This document shows positions 50,458-61,700 of a stretch of DNA of 64,000 nucleotides, in pieces. The stretch spans positions 19,598,855 through 19,662,854 of the forward strand of contig NC_019879.2 of NCBI RefSeq assembly GCF_002234675.1, written 5' to 3'. Position 1 is the first letter of the stretch; each line of letters starts with the position of its first letter. Source of the DNA: Oryzias latipes (lineage: Eukaryota > Chordata > Actinopteri > Beloniformes > Adrianichthyidae). The translations under genes and the position numbers were made by a program. The notes under the pieces are model-generated. The model did not search any database. It saw nothing but the letters and a program-made list of their open reading frames with translations, and had not been told where the DNA came from.

Positions 50458-51504
50458 TTAAGTCTCGATCTTAATCTTGGTTTTGCTTTTGGAGCGTGTG
50501 CTGACCTCGGAGGGGGAACCCTGAGAAGAGAAGCCCTCAGGAGAAAGTTGCCGGGAGATGGGGACGAAGAGGGGGGGTTTGACAACTTTCCCTTTCACGT
50601 CCTTGTTTTTCTCCTTTTTCTGCCTCAGGTGTTTATCGCAGTGGTTCACAAATGTATCCAGCTTGACAAAAGTCTTGTTGCAAACCTTGCAGTGGTAGGG
50701 CCGCTGTCCTTTTTTCAGGCGCACGCGCAGCCGGATGTAGGAGGAGCGCACAAATGTGCGACAGCAGACCCCACACTTCAGATCCTCGGCGCTGCTTTGC
50801 GCCTCCTGGGGCTGGCTGAGCAGAGGGGCAGGGGCGGCTTTGGCCTCCCCGGAGGCCTCCTCGGCTTTGTGAGAGAGCAGCAGCGACAAGGAGTGAAACG
50901 CCAGGCCGCACTTCTTGCACTTGTATACCTTCTCCTCAGTGTGCAGGCGGACATGCGCCAGAAGCCCGGCCTTCTGGGTGAAGGACTTGCCACAGAAGGT
51001 GCATTTAAAGGGTTTCTCGCCAGTGTGGAGCCGGCGGTGCGTCTTTAGGTGTGAAGCCCGGCCAAAAGTCTTCCCACAGTCGGGGCACTTGAACGGCCGG
51101 TCTCCACTATGGATTTTCTTGTGGGCCACCAGGTGGGAGGACTGATGGAAATACTTGTTGCAGATGCCACATTGAAACTTCCTCTCTTTGCTGTGGGAGG
51201 CCAGGTGAAGAGCCAAATGGGCCGATGAGACGAACGTTTTGGAGCACAGGCTGCAGCTGTGCGGATCCAGGCGGATGCGCCTGTGGGGTCGCTGTCCATT
51301 GGGGGGGCTGCTGCTGCTGCTCCCACCGCCGCCCGCCTGGCAGGACGGGCATTTGGAGGGACCGTCTGTTTTACTTGACGGGTGCTGGGAGGAATCGGAG
51401 GCGGTGGAATCTGGAACGGGGCCCGGCTGAAGTGGGATGAAACTGCAACCACAGTCTGAGCAGAGCCCAGAATGCTGCGCCTTCTCACTGGTTTTCTCCA
51501 GCAT
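50458..51504 (-). CDS. C2H2 zinc finger protein, seven fingers
   Basis: A single open exon of 348 residues. Intact C2H2 fingers start at C84, C112, C140, C168 and C272, the middle ones joined by HSGDRPF, HTGEKPF and HTEEKVY linkers. The finger at C196 keeps only one His (H212) and the one at C244 has lost both, so two of seven are degenerate. N-terminal CxxC pairs (15-18, 52-55), a Gly/Ser stretch (58-66) and a basic Ser-rich tail (about 294-345) flank the array. No KRAB, SCAN or BTB domain is seen. This suggests a nuclear DNA-binding regulator; target unknown. I do not recognise the orthologue. The start was taken as MLEKTSEK, but an upstream exon may extend it: an AG at 51,513-51,514 keeps the frame open. 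Confidence 0.85.
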   Translation of the reverse strand: MLEKTSEKAQHSGLCSDCGCSFIPLQPGPVPDSTASDSSQHPSSKTDGPSKCPSCQAGGGGSSSSSPPNGQRPHRRIRLDPHSCSLCSKTFVSSAHLALHLASHSKERKFQCGICNKYFHQSSHLVAHKKIHSGDRPFKCPDCGKTFGRASHLKTHRRLHTGEKPFKCTFCGKSFTQKAGLLAHVRLHTEEKVYKCKKCGLAFHSLSLLLSHKAEEASGEAKAAPAPLLSQPQEAQSSAEDLKCGVCCRTFVRSSYIRLRVRLKKGQRPYHCKVCNKTFVKLDTFVNHCDKHLRQKKEKNKDVKGKVVKPPLFVPISRQLSPEGFSSQGSPSEVSTRSKSKTKIKIET

Positions 51505-51610
51505 CCTGCCATCTACAGCGTCTTACACAGAGGATCTGAGAGCGGAGACAAACACATCATGATGGTTCAAAGATGCAGAGCATTTCTGCGTCCTCTCCAT
51601 TTACTGGATG

Positions 51611-52088
51611 AGAGAACTGGACAGAGCGAGTGTGACATCACCCAAAGACAATGACTTACTTCTGCCTCCAACCAAATTAAGTCAATTCAGTCGTCATTTT
51701 ATTCGCGGCACGAACGTCGGCACGTTGGAAGCAGACGCCAGTTAACAGTGATTGGTCCGAGTCAACGTTTCTATGGCAACCACTCTCACCAGCTATGAGT
51801 AAGTCCACTGAAAGTGGATTTGGGAGAATCTGTCCAACATTTCGAATGTTCAATGTGAGACCACATACTTTAATTGAGGCATCTGATTGGTCCGTTTTTA
51901 ACCTGAACACTAGCGATAAAAACAATGTCAAGGGGAAATAATAGGATTAGCAAGTAGATGTTAAATACAGGTGACTGAATAATAGCTGTTTATTTCTCAA
52001 TAAAAGTCTATGGGATTTTGGCTTCTTGGAGACTGTGGGTACTTCCTGTTTGGAATGTAAAGAGGGTGGAGTCACTCAATCCAGTTCT
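51611..52088. mobile_element. Family B/C MITE upstream of the zinc finger gene
   Basis: The left end GAGAACTGGACAGAGCGAGTG and the right end, reversed, AAGAACTGGATTGAGTGACTC, form an imperfect inverted repeat about 478 bp apart. Parts match repeats at 4.63-4.77 and 10.8-10.99 kb. It contains CCAAT (reverse, 51,751) and an RFX X-box-like GTTTCTATGGCAAC (51,767-51,780). No coding capacity. Confidence 0.6.
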
Positions 52089-52429
52089 TTTTTATTATTA
52101 TTATTTGTCTGCAAGTTATTAAGGACATGTACCTAGTGTAACATACAAACATGTCAGAGCAAATCGAAGAATAAAACTGTTTTACACCCGACAACAAAAC
52201 AATGAAGCAAAACATAATTTAAATAGAGGTCTGGTAATTTGAAGTAATACATTTTAAAACTTTAGTCTTTTCTTTTAAATCATTTTTGATTATGCATTAT
52301 TCTGTAGGGCAAATATAGGATGTTTCCTGATCATTTTCTTTTCTGCATATTTTGCCAAAGTCCAGTACCCCCATACCATCAATGGTCCTCTCATGCAAAC
52401 CTGATTTATGCATCTTTTCTTCTGCGGTA

Positions 52430-52870
52430 CTTCCTGTCTATGTTGCGTCCGCGCGCTTTCACTGTGACACAACTCGTTCTATGGATGTAACACAGTTTTA
52501 ACCCAGACATGAATATTTGAAGGGGGAAAAACAACGGCTTACTTAGCAGCTGCCGCATGAACGGCAGGCCCCGCTTGGCTGCGAACAAAGCAGAGGATGA
52601 GGCTCCAGAAGAGCAGAGAGACGGCGATAACCGCCGTCTGTGTCAATTAAACAACGAGTCTCTGATTTGGAGGTGTTTGTCCAATTATAGTGCACAATAA
52701 AACAAAAACACGTCACAATGGCTGCATTCATGGGGCTCGGGGAGCTCGTATTTCTTCGCTTCTGTTTGTGTTTTCATGGGCTGAAAGCGGACAGCAGCAT
52801 CTAGCGAGCGGCGGTGCAACTTTCACGCAGAACAGAAATTCACGACCTCGTGCGCTTTAACGAGCGACTT
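52430..52870. promoter_or_regulatory. CpG-rich segment, possible promoter or first exon
   Basis: CpG density is clearly above the flanks (for example CGTCCGCGCGC and GCGAGCGGCGG). On the minus strand a donor-like CTAA, then GTAAGC, lies at about 52,547. Spliced to the AG at 51,514 it would run in frame into the zinc finger protein (MRQLL joined to NGRMLEKT). That acceptor has a poor pyrimidine tract, so the link is tentative. A short palindrome GACGGCG-N5-CGCCGTC is inside. Confidence 0.35.
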
Positions 52871-53886
52871 CCGCTCATCTATAAGTTTCGTTTTACCCAG
52901 CCCGGGGTAGTTGGACGAAGCTGGTTTCAGGTTGGACCATTGTCCGTTATTTGCCAAATCCTGATTTCACACGAACATGAAACCTTGAGCTTATTCCAGA
53001 AACCGAAACAATAGATAATTGTAGGCTGCATGTTGTTCTCATCCATGATTTTGGCCGGAAATCTCTATAAAGAAAACAACCCTGTCTACAGTTTTTTTAA
53101 GGCCGATATTATTTACAAGTAACCTGCGACTAAGCACAAATGTATGGAGGATCTTTTATGCCATTATTCCAAATTATTAAGTGCAAATTATTTTACATTT
53201 GAAATAAAAAAATACGTGCAAACAAAAGAATTGTACTCTTGAAACTTATAAATGTATACTATAAAAAAACGGAGCAGGGCACTGTTACAAATGTGCCACA
53301 AAGCCAGCCAATCACAGACATGAACATGAAAGTTGATTGACCGTCAGTATTTTAACCACTGACTGTATAATATACAGTCAATACTGCCATATCCCTTGTG
53401 CTATCTTAGATGACCCCACCCTTACATTGACATGGTCTCCCTACCATGACAAAGGTGGATAAATGTGGAAAGATTTCATGTAATCCATGGACACCAGTGA
53501 AGATCACAAATCATTGAAGTAAAAAAGGTTCATCGCACTGTCTAGTGGGTCTAGATGACCCAACTCCCAATGTTAAAGTGCCTAGGATAGCACAAGGGAT
53601 AAAGGTCAATGCTGTAACCCTAACCCGCCATAGTTATGTGTGAAGAGTCACTTACTTTTTTTTCAATGCTATCTACCTTTTTGAGTATAGGCATGGATGA
53701 AAACTTTTCTTGTTTGCCCATTGAAACGTTCAGTTATGAAATGTTTACAGTGATTACATGGTATTGCAGACACTTTTTTTAAAATTAAAAATATATATTT
53801 TAGATACAAATTTCATAAAGGTGAGATCTATTACTACAGTGGCCTCAAAGTGCAAATCACATCAAAGCTCTCAAAGCAAAAACATA
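52871..53886. other. Intergenic stretch with one small MITE
   Basis: No gene is supported. A 210-bp inverted-repeat element lies at 53,391-53,600. Confidence 0.5.
53391..53600. mobile_element. 210-bp MITE
   Basis: Perfect 15-bp terminal inverted repeats: ATCCCTTGTGCTATC at the left and its complement at the right. Internal GATGACCC motifs are near both ends. Too short to encode protein. Target duplication not evident. Confidence 0.75.
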
Positions 53887-54464
53887 TTAAAGACCCACTC
53901 CATTGAAAATCTTGTTTTTGGTGTTTTTAGCATGTTCTTGTGGTATTTTTTCTCATGATGGAGGGCTTAAAATTGTGCTTCTGAGTATTTCTTTATTCAA
54001 ATCACTAAATCAGGAGCAGACCAAAAATTGCAGTTTGAAAAAGCTTGTAGTTTTGTAAAATCTTTAATCGGCGGGGCCACAAGCTCCCTGCTCCAATCCA
54101 TTCCAATGTATCCATTTGTAGATAAATAGACTCATGTATGCCTTTGTTTTCCTCGTCTGAGCTGGCATCTGTCTCAAAACTACGGCTGGATAGCTCCGGT
54201 ATTGCTCACTATTTTTCCTGCACCACAAATGTTAGGTTGGGGTTGTGAGGGGCTTTGTTGCTAGTGACAAGCTGCAACTTAGTGGGGGAACACGTTAACA
54301 GATGGATGATGAGCGATTTTACAATGAACTCACGGCACTCTACAGAAACTATGTCCTAAAAAAACAAGTTTTTTGGATTTTTCCCAAAATGGCGTAATCA
54401 TGATAAAAAGATCACTGGAAACGCTTGTAAAATAGATCAAAAGGTGATTGGAATGGGACTATAA
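53887..54464 (+). repeat. Family A element (copy A8)
   Basis: Starts TTAAAGACCCACTCCATTG and ends GATTGGAATGGGACTATAA, 578 bp. It contains the CTCGTCTGAGCTGGCATCTG and TTAGGTTGGGGTTGTGAGG blocks. This is the most complete copy here and ends about 400 bp upstream of the sacsin-like promoter. Confidence 0.8.
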
Positions 54465-54859
54465 CCATCATGACTATTGAAACAACTAAAAAAATGTTTA
54501 AAAAAAATTACATTATAGAAATCAAAACAAAATTCCATAAAGTAACATTTTAGAAAACAAAAGTCTATTCTAGAAATTGAAATGAAGGCCATTTCCTGAA
54601 ATTGGGGTCACCATATGTTACAGAAAAATGCAAATTTCCCTTAAACATACATTTAAAAATGATTTGCTCGTCATGTTCATCTTTTAGTGTGAAAGTTCTC
54701 TTGAAAAGAGAACAAAAGTCCCAGTTTTGAAGTGGGAATCCAGGTCTTGCAGTCTTCTCTTGGGTATTGCAGGTCTTGCTGTAATTCCCAACCAGAGGCT
54801 AACTTCACTGCAGTGGAAATAAGACCAGAAAACAAACGTCAGTGATGATGCTTGCAACT

Positions 54860-54945
54860 TGCTTCCTAGTTCCGTTTCTCAGGAAATCCCTCCCTGGTTA
54901 TGGTCTGTATAAAAGGCAGAGTGATGTGAGAACATTTGTTTCAGC
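54860..54945 (+). promoter_or_regulatory. TATA promoter of the sacsin-like gene
   Basis: TATAAAA at 54,908-54,914, with a start site expected near 54,940. Upstream lie GTTCCGTTTC (54,869-54,878; reverse GAAACGGAAC, one base off the IRF/ISRE core) and a kappa-B-like GGAAATCCCT (54,882-54,891). These suggest, but do not prove, inducible expression. Confidence 0.5.
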
Positions 54946-55012
54946 GAAGACAAACTACATCAACATGACTCAGTTAAAGCAGAATAAGATGAGCCACCTT
55001 TTCTAGGCAAAG
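54940..55012 (+). other. Noncoding exon of the sacsin-like gene with a short uORF
   Basis: The exon ends AAAG before GTAAAC (donor at 55,013). The next acceptor is at 55,695. It carries an upstream ATG frame of 13 codons plus stop (54,965-55,006), which closes before the splice and could dampen translation of the main frame. The 5' edge is estimated from the TATA box. Confidence 0.45.
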
Positions 55013-55705
55013 GTAAACTAATTTTCTCATACCATCATCTATGTACTTTCAGTGTTGACTTTTTAAAAACATTTTTAATTTAAATTATGCAATCTTTTTA
55101 TTTTAAATGACAATAATGAGAGTTATTTAATTATATCCTCATTTCAAAGCATCTAGTATATACAGGTGTTGTGAATGACGTGTTGCATCTGAAATGTTTG
55201 ACTAAAATTGATTTAAAATTCTTGTGGATTAGAGGTTCCTGTAGGCAAAGGTCCAAATGTGTTTTGAGTTTTGAAGCTATTTCGAGCTAATTTACTCCAT
55301 GTGTGAATCAGATAAGCTACTTAGTGAAACAGTTAACAGATTATTGAATCAAAGCTGACAAATGCATGAAACAAATCAACAAAAAAATGTAGTTTTGTCA
55401 TCGTGATTATGTTTGGTGATTAGGGAAGCAGACTAGCTCCATTCATGCATGCTCCTGTAAAGTTAAAACAAAACACTAAAGCTTCAGATGCATTTTTGCA
55501 GTTTAGATGATTGATATTTAGAAAATTTTTGCATCATTACTAGCTGTAACCCAGTAATTGTACTTTGTGCCATATTTTCTTTTACCTCTGCCCTTGTTTT
55601 ATTTGAGGACGTATTGTATAAACTAAGTTTCCACCTATAAAAGAAAAGTAAACAGATTTAAATCAAGCTGCAACTATATTTTGCTTTCATTGCAGCTGGG
55701 ACACA

Positions 55706-58700
55706 ATGAGTCAGAGGAGGAGCAAAGCCCGGTGAGTTGCGGCATTGTCTGCTCTCAGTAAAGCAACATTCATCCACGCAACAACTCATTTGTAAACCTT
55801 TAAATCCATGGATTATGGAAACACCCTTTCAAAGATCATATTTATTTTCCAACACAAAATCAGATGATACACCACCTTTAAATATTTTTTAAACGACAGA
55901 AATATAAATTGGAATGACTCTTGTTCTAGATTATATTTTCTAAATGTTTGTTGAAAGCTTATTAGCAGAATAACCCTCAAGGTTATAAAATCTTAAGGAT
56001 CTTTAGCTAGTTTTGTGTATTGTTTATCCACACCTGAGAAAAAAACATTATTTTAGTCTAGAACTGGCATGTGACCATAAAATATCGATTTAGTAACCAG
56101 AAGCTGTGCAGACATGAATCAAAAGGGTGCTATTCAATACAAAGGAACCCAATTGGAATTTAAAAAGTGCTTTTAGTATTGTTTCAGTTGTAAGTATTTG
56201 TTCTATTGTTTCTATGCTCTTAACATTGAATGTCAAGCTACAGGAAATGCTATAAAATGTATTTCCAGGTCACAAATCTCAACATTAAAATGTACAAATG
56301 TAGCATAATATTGGCACGTGGTTTTAATTGTCATTTCTTAGATAGAATTAAACGTTTTTTTCTGGTCATCAATCACAGAAGTTTTTTATATTTTGTTTGT
56401 TCAGGACTTCCTTTGGGCCCACAGCGCCCCCTTTCCTCGACTACCTGAAAAACATTCTGCGCAGGTATCCAGATGGTGGGCAGATTTTAAAGGTTAGTAT
56501 TTTAAAAAAGAATCATGTATTGTTTGATGATTACTTGTTTAAAAAATATACTGCAACTAATAAAGGAGACAAGTCATCAGTTTTATGTTGCTATCTTGTT
56601 GTCTTAAATTTGAAGGATGTTTTAATGAGGAATTCTGCAGAGTTTCTTAATGGGGTTTAAATCACTTAAGAAAAGTGGTTCTTAATGGTTTTTGTTTCTG
56701 AAACGCTACTTTGGAGGACTGGTGATCTACCACTGGCTTGCTTTCCCTCTTTTCCCATAACAGCTGTGATAGACTCCAGCAGAGCCCAGACACTGTGGAC
56801 TAAAAGAAGAGAATAAAGGGAGTGCATTGACTTAAGCAAAACAGTCAGAGGCATAGTTTTACAATAAATGTACTACATAATGAGGGAAAACTAAACAAAG
56901 TTCGATTCTGACGGATGGATGTCTGCTGTGTTCCTTGCACAACATCTGATGGTAAATGCTGCTGAATCAGGGCTTATTGACATAAAACTGTCATTGCTCT
57001 TGAGATGGAAATAAAACATGATCAAATCAAACTGCAGGCCTTGGTTGTTAAAACAACGCCCCCTACAGGCTGACTTCAGATCTCCAAAATGTTTAAGTTT
57101 GTGTTCACATTTGTCAAGCAGCTGTTGACATGATGACATACAAAAATCTGTGATTTTTTTTTTGTTTTACATGATATGTGTTTCTTCAATAAACCTGTTC
57201 AGAAATTAAAAGTATTATTTTGATTAGTGAGATAATCTTAAAGATTAAGGTCATTTTGGATTCCAGACAGGTATTCATTACAGCATGTGAATGTTGAGTT
57301 GGTCATTCAGTGCTAAAGTGTTTTTACGAGATTTCCAATCTGTTTGAACATGCTGACAAGTCGGTGTTTGCTTAATGATAACTTCATAGCAGCAATGCTG
57401 CTCTGTATAATATAAGTCAGTGTTTTTCAACCTTTTTTGAGCCACGGCACACTTTAACCTTGCCAAAAATCCCGCGGCACACCAGCCCCCCCCCCCCCCC
57501 CCAAAAAAAGCAGAAACTCATAGTCTGTTTTGATCTACAGCCCCCCCCCCCCCCCCCCCCGCAATCTGACGTGCATTTTTGTGATAATTGTGGCAGAAAA
57601 AGCAGGAAGTTGCAGATGTTTTTTCTAAAAGATGTAATAAAAGTTAAGTTACATACAAACTGTATGTTCGTTGTGGTTTCAATCCGTGTAACAAGGACGA
57701 CTCATTGTACGCTAAGGCGCTGTCCCTTTAAGCCAATGCATCATGGGAGATGTAGTGTGAATACGGCGAGAAAACGGCAGAAACACTTGCGTCTCTGAGT
57801 TTCATGGTTTTGTTCACTTGTTCCACGGTCTGATACCGGATTCTGTGTAAAGCTACACCGCTAAAGACGAGCTTTAGCTGGTGTTTTTGTTGGAAATGAG
57901 TGAGTTATGAGCTAAATTGGAACAAGGAAGTTTAGACTTTAAACACTTCTGATTGGTCAGACTGATGACATGTGATTAAGCCTTCAAGAATGATTGGTGG
58001 AGTCGTGGAGACAGTAAAAGCTGCAGGACTTTTCAGAAAACAGTTATACCTGCAGGTAAATCGCGGTGCCGTCATTCTTATCAAAATGTCTTTAATAGAA
58101 TCAGTTAAACACAAAGAAATAAGTATTTTATGATCTTTCATATTCCTAACTACTCAGTGTTTTATCAGGACCTGTTTGGATGAACAAAGAGCTCATTTCC
58201 TGGAGATGGTTAATGTTTTTAGATCAGTTAATGAGGGCAATTTTCCACGGCACACTTGACCATCTCCCACGGCACACTAGTGTGCCGCGGCACACTGGTT
58301 GAAAAACACTGATATAAGTGACTCATGTTTGTTTGACCTCATTACAAAATATACAGTTCTGCTAGTCTAAAGGCAGTATAAGCCATTTAAGATTAGTTTA
58401 AGATTAGTTTCTTGCTTTGCTTTGCTTTTTTCTTGCTTTGTCCTGAGTAGGGTAACAGGAGTTTATGGCTCATCCGTCTTTGGGAAAAGACTGGAGACAT
58501 TTTGGACACGTGCAGAGATCCACAGCCTCTCACACTCACTCCTGTATGGCCAACTTAGAATCTTTACTTAATCAAAAGCACACAAACACACACACACACA
58601 CAGCATGTGCAAAACAACTTTTTTGTATTTTTGTAAACCCCCCAAATACACACATACAGACAGATGCCATTAAATAGGAATAGGAAATTAAAAAAAATTA

Positions 58701-61700
58701 TGGAGCAGAACATAGACACCAGATTGTAAATGCTTTTAGTTTTAGTTATAAAGTCTGACTTTTTAACATGGGAGTCAATGTGAAGTTGTTCCTTTTTTAC
58801 AACCAGATCTTATTAGAAGGATTTTTTTCCATACAGAGAAGGAGGGTCTAAGGGCAGGGATGTCCAGTTTAGCTTAGTCTGTTTAGTTTAGCAATTTCCT
58901 GTTGTATTTTATGACTTTTTTCATGTTCTTGTACAAGTATCAGTATGAAGCCCATTGAGACAACTATGATGTAATATTAGGCTATATATATAAAATTGAG
59001 TAGAATTAAAATGGGAACCTGCAACATTGTGCCCTTCTGGGTTTGTGTTAAGTTTGGGAGTTGAAGGTGAGGGCTTGATTAATTTGTGCATTGACATTAA
59101 GATTACCAGGAACGTGAAAACTCTATACACAGATGAGCTAAGGCCATTTTTAAAATGGGATAGCGACTGCTGAATGCATTCTTGTTGTGTTCATTTTGTT
59201 ATGCTTATTCCCTAGGTGAAAAGCCAAAGATTTGATGGTTGAGTGTTACTTAAGAAATCCACTGGTTTGTTAGTATAAGACAATTGTTACCCTACATGAA
59301 CGCAAGCATTTGCTACGGTAATCCTGTTTTTAACGAGATACAAAAATAAACAGTACTCAGTGCCTTTATTTGCTTTAAGAAAATATTGGGTTGCATCTTA
59401 TGATCATATTTACTGGGTAAAAAGCTTTACAAAAGCTTTGTTGAAGGTATGCTTATTTGATTTTTGACAGGGGTTTGCAAGTTGTACTTTTTGGAGTTCC
59501 TCAGGGCTCTTTTTAGGACCTTTTGTGTTCTCCCTGTACCTCCCTCCTCTGGGTGCTCTTCTGAGAAAACAAAGTTTCCTTTTACGGTTACAGTAAGATG
59601 ATGGTCCCAGTAAGATATCAATTATGGATTTAAAAATGTTGCCCTGTCACACCACTTTTGTCTTGCATACAAGACATCAAAAACTGGATGACACCAAACT
59701 TTTTTAAGATTTATTCTCAAAAAAAACAACCCATAAAACAACAGAAGGAATGGTGTGAAATCTGGGTTTTAAAATTAATTTATTTTAAACTTGGCTGTCA
59801 AATTAGCTCTGTGGTAAAGTCTAGCTTTTTTATTGGAAGAATTTGGTGAAATGAAGCTTGAAAAAGCACTTTGAGACTGTAAGTGATGCTTCTTTATTTA
59901 GGAGTCAGCCACTCATCCCTTTTGCCTGATATCTCTAGCTAGTACAATGTTACCGCTAGTGTTCTGGTCGGACCACAAAAGAGGGACCACATTTTGCAAG
60001 TCTGGCTTCCCTTTGCTAGTCTTTTATTTGCTTTTTAACCAGTTTGAACGTCTCACTTACACCCTGGCCCAGTACACGCCTGATCAGCTTCTTCTGGAGG
60101 TACTGAGGTCCAAGTGGAGATTCAGAGGGGAGCAAGCTTTTTCAACCTGTGCACCAAAGCTGTAGAACATGTTATCACTGAGCGTTCAGCAGGCGTCTTC
60201 ACTGTTTATTTATCCATCCATTTTCCATTTCCATTTTCTTGGGGGTGTATTTTTGCAGTGCAGTGCTGTTGGAGACTATCCCAGAGGAAAGGGTGAGGTA
60301 CATAAACCCTGGATAGGTTACCAGTCTGTTCCATGACTCCTCACTGTTAATTTAAAAAAAACAAAAAACTTCTTAAAACTATAATCTTTAATAGTCAGGC
60401 CTCTGATAAAGCAGACTCTGCTCTGCCGGTGTGCTTTAGAGCTTCATGACATGTTAATATTTTACTATGTTATATACTTTTATTTTTTTACTGTGTTATA
60501 TATTTTTAGCATGTTACCTTAAGTTTTTCAAACCAGAATACCTTTATTGTCCCTGTCCACAATCTAAAATTAGATTAAAGCTATCACCATATCAGTGTAA
60601 AAAATTATATGCACATAATAAAAACATGTAGGTTATGTTCGCACAACATGTTTAATAGAGTAATTAGTAAAAATGGATATTGCAGATAAAACTAAAAGAA
60701 TTTAAGCCATTATTGTTAATTTAATTCAAAAGTAAACAAGATTAGTTCAGCCTCTTTATAAGGTACACCTTGCTAGTACTGCCTTGGACACCCCTTTGCC
60801 TTCAGAACTGCCTTGATCCTTGGTGGCATAGATTCAACAAGGTACTGGAAACAATCCTCAGAGAGGTTGGTCCATATTGACATGACAGCATCACATAGTT
60901 GCTGCAGATTTGTCGGCTTTACATTCATAATTCCAATCTCCCGTTCCACCACATCCCAAAGGTGCTCTATTGTGTTGAGATCTGGTGACTGTGGAGGCCA
61001 CTCGAGTCCAGTAAACTCATTTTTATTTTCAAGAAACCAGTTTGAGATGATTCCAGCTTTATGACATGGCGCCTTATCCTGCTGGAAGTAGCCATCAGAA
61101 AAAAGATAAACTGTGGTCATAAAGGGATGGACATGGTCAGCAACAATACTCAAATAGGCGGTAGCATTGGAACCATGCTCAATTAGTACTAAGGGGCCCA
61201 AAGTGTGCCAATAAAGCATCCCTCACACCATTACACCACCACCAATACCAGCCTGAACCGTTGAAACAAGGATCCACGCTTTCTTGTCGTTGATGCCAAA
61301 TTCAGACCCGACCATCCAAAGGTCACAGTGGAAAAGGAGACTCATTAGACCAGGCAATGTTTTTCCAGTCTTCTATTGCAGTGTTTTTCAACCAGTGTGC
61401 CGCGGCACACTAGTGTGCCGTGGGAGATGGTCAGGTGTGCCGTGGGAAATTGCCATCATTAACTGATCTAAAAACATTTCCCATCTCCAGGGTTTCAGCT
61501 CTGTGTTCATCCAAACAGGCCCTGATAAAACACTGAGTAGTTAGGAATACGAAATATCGTAAAATACTTTTTTCTTTGTGTTTATTTGATTCTATTAAAG
61601 ACACTTTGATAAGAATGACGGTACCGCGATTTAGCCGAAGCTAAACCCTAACCCTAACTGTTTTAGGAAAATTCCCGCCCCTTTAACTGTCTCCACCAAT

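Noticed and set aside
52540-52690. Minus-strand membrane-like frame (VIAVSLLFWSLILCFV)
   Set aside because: Short, no start codon in frame, and in a CpG-rich block where several frames are open by chance; not enough to call a gene.
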